64,000 nt of DNA from Apostichopus japonicus (lineage: Eukaryota > Echinodermata > Holothuroidea > Aspidochirotida > Stichopodidae): NCBI RefSeq assembly GCF_037975245.1, contig NC_092583.1:15471264-15535263 (forward strand), read 5' to 3'. Positions 61,702 through 64,000 of the stretch are shown here, one piece after another (position 1 is the first letter of the stretch; each line of letters starts with the position of its first letter). The notes under the pieces were generated by a model that was not told where the DNA came from, made no database searches, and saw only the letters and a list, made by a program, of their open reading frames with translations. Made by a program: the position numbers and the translations under genes.

Positions 61702-64000
61702 TATCATTCATATCTGATTTATACACATACATATACAACAGTTCGAGATACTAAATCAAGCACTCATTTTGTAGAGCTCCGTCTCATACGGTTCACCGAT
61801 CAGCCCTGCTTATTGTCTGTACGTGTACCGTTACAAACCAATACTTTAAACGTTACCGTCACTTTCCCCACTATATATGACACGAGAGAGCTTTTTTTTA
61901 TCCCTCTTAGATTTAATAAAGAATACGATTCACTTATGAGAGGGAATTTTTTTTCTTCATTATTTTTTTTTTTACTCTTAGTCAATGACATAAACGATCA
62001 ATTGAATGGCATTTTTCATTAACTTGACCACCTGTTCACCGAGTACCAACGTACGAAATAACGTATAAACGAAACTCATTTTGAATGCGAGTATGTTAAC
62101 ATAGCTTGTGTAATTAAAGTAAGGGCATATACACGATGCACTGTGATACAGCCATTTAGGCGACTATTAAATTTTACCAATGTTAAAGGAATATATAGTA
62201 TATAACAACATTAACATTATAGGGGTGAGCAGCTGTAGGAGTAATGCGATAACAACCTATATATGAGGAACAGTGTTAACGTGTAAGTTATAACAACTAA
62301 TATGTCAAAAATAATACGGAAAAGGCCTGAACAGAAAATAATTATGAGTGTAATCGCGAATTAATGTGTTGGTCATCCTCGGGGTTAGCGCAAATAAGAG
62401 GGTTTATAGTCAGGCGCGGATCCAGAGGGGTGTGAGATTATACCACCCACCGCCCGCTCCATGCGATCCCCCCCCCCCCTACCAAAAGTAGTTATGAGCA
62501 CAGCCTTGTGTGAAGACCTAATGATAGACCTATTTTATAGCCAAAACATACCTCAGAATACACCATTCCACGTCTACAATGTCCCTTTTGTTTTGGGGAG
62601 TTGGCTTCAATTACCCCAGGGTTATACCCCCTCCTTTTGTTTAAATTATGGACCCCCCTGGATAGTGTCTACGCTCCCGCAGACTAGCCTTTGATTAACC
62701 CTCCATGACCCTCGAAAAGAGTAACCTGCGTAGCATATACTTCACTGTATGTCTTTCTCCAGGAGTGGTATGTCTCCCAGAACCGGCTACGCAGGCAAGG
62801 ACTTGTCGTTCGATGTATCATTAATGTCTATATATTATCTAAGTAAGATTTACATTGTTATTTCAGTAAAAACGGATAATGTCATATAATGATTTACTTT
62901 ATATTATTATAAAGATTCGATAATGAGAGTCGTAACTCTTGATATACGCCCACGTCTGCCATTGTCTTTAAATCATTAATGTCAACGTATTTATTCATGA
63001 CGATTATATGTAGTTGTACGCTGTTTTGGTGGGAAGGTTTAAAACTTGATAGAGATTACACAGAACCTTGTACTAGTAGTCTAAAGTACAAGTTGACTCG
63101 GACTATGTAAGTATTACAACCCAGGTCGGATGCAGGGAACTGGGTGGACGATCGCCTAATCAGTAAATTAGAAAATAGCCACTGGGTGAGCAACGAGAAT
63201 TACAGCTGCATGTTCCCATTTTATTTTACTGGTTAAGTACCAATGTTTGTCTGGGCTCATGTAGGTATGATGTTAATAATTGATGCCACAATTGAAGAAG
63301 GTAAAACATTGTCCAAAACGTCTGAATTACGAGTATTACTTTTGGTTTGGTAAACGCTAGGTCCATGTTTGGTTGTGCTTCATTTTGACGTATTGTTGAA
63401 TACTGCTTACCAATAACATAACTAAAAAAATATGAGACCGTTATTATGTAACCTATATAGTTATTTGTAATTTGTTATTTGTATTTATATGAACCTTTTG
63501 AAGAAGGTTTGTCAAACAATGACAAGCACTAATAATCATATAATAAGTGAAGAAAAAGACGTTTGTTGATAGGATAGATAACCCGGCTAACTTCAAAAGG
63601 TTTACACTGCTTTAAGCAAATCAAGTAAATGTAAACAACTCTTAATGTAAGTTTCACGAGATACGTCTTACGATGTTTCTTATATAGCTAGTGATTTGTG
63701 TTATCCGTTTCGAATTATGCACGGCCTATACCCATGGATATATAATTATATATTTATAGATATGTGTGTGTGTTTGACCGTGACAGAAAATGGGTGATAT
63801 TTGTACGGTTCCCGTTTTTACTGTGTCTTCAGTTTGATCAGCTAACAATTCTAGTCAAAAGAAATATAGACATCACTTTCTCTTTCGCCAGACTGAACAG
63901 CATATTTCACATATGCGTACAACTTGTTATTGTTATTTTTTTTTATGTTAGTGTTGACGTTGTTGACAAGGTGTTACGTAACATATGAATCACAATTATT
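61698..64000. other. intergenic to window end, no gene seen
   Basis: AT-rich. It has a decayed repeat GCGCGGATCCAGAGGGG with a poly-C run (62414-62480). Short ORFs lack recognisable domains. Confidence 0.45.

Overview
This is animal nuclear DNA, not bacterial. It is AT-rich, has introns with GT/AG borders, carries tRNA-derived SINEs, very long (TA)n tracts and many minisatellites, and is gene-poor. A GT10 fucosyltransferase, a TTAA-flanked Kolobok-like transposon and the repeat style fit an invertebrate deuterostome, most likely an echinoderm such as a sea cucumber. The species is an inference and I cannot confirm it from this window.

Host genes. The one convincing host gene is a complete two-exon type II membrane alpha-1,3-fucosyltransferase (585-3669, + strand, 438 aa). 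A weaker candidate is a first coding exon at 17864-18007 (48 codons, then a GT donor). It has a TATA box upstream, and the exons that should follow are not recognisable downstream. No rRNA gene, intact tRNA gene or CRISPR array is visible.

Centre of the window. An 8.57-kb DNA transposon is present twice, head to tail, at 29118-37688 and 37685-46256. The order is TTAA, element, TTAA, element, TTAA, and the two elements share the middle TTAA. Each begins with AGAGGCGTGGTCGT and ends with its near-perfect inverted copy. The + strand carries a broken transposase whose surviving blocks look like the Kolobok superfamily. The - strand carries a second, spliced and broken gene: a cysteine-rich module followed by a domain resembling the intracellular C-terminal 'ballast' of the P2X7 receptor. 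The copies appear identical except for one extra C in a poly-C run, so the same disabling lesions occur in both. This is either a very recent duplication or insertion, or an assembly artefact. It is the most interesting object here.

Other mobile DNA. There are four tRNA-derived SINE families: A at 1451, 1614 and 5711; B at 1 and 7401; C at 4361; D at 14660. A 1.1-kb non-autonomous TIR element (8853-9949) resembles PIF/Harbinger and carries its own TATA box and a 39-codon ORF. A 275-bp TIR element lies at 47174-47448. A perfect 61-bp inverted repeat lies at 53935-54089, and short perfect hairpins lie at 7145 and 28693.

Tandem repeats. At least eight unrelated minisatellites or tandem duplications occur (periods about 10, 20, 37-40, 55, 92-101, 135 and a 139-bp higher-order unit). 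Several (TA)n tracts exceed 80-150 bp. The remaining sequence, including most of 18.7-28.7 kb and 55.6-64 kb, holds short chance ORFs, poly-G/C runs and decayed repeats, and I see no supported gene there.
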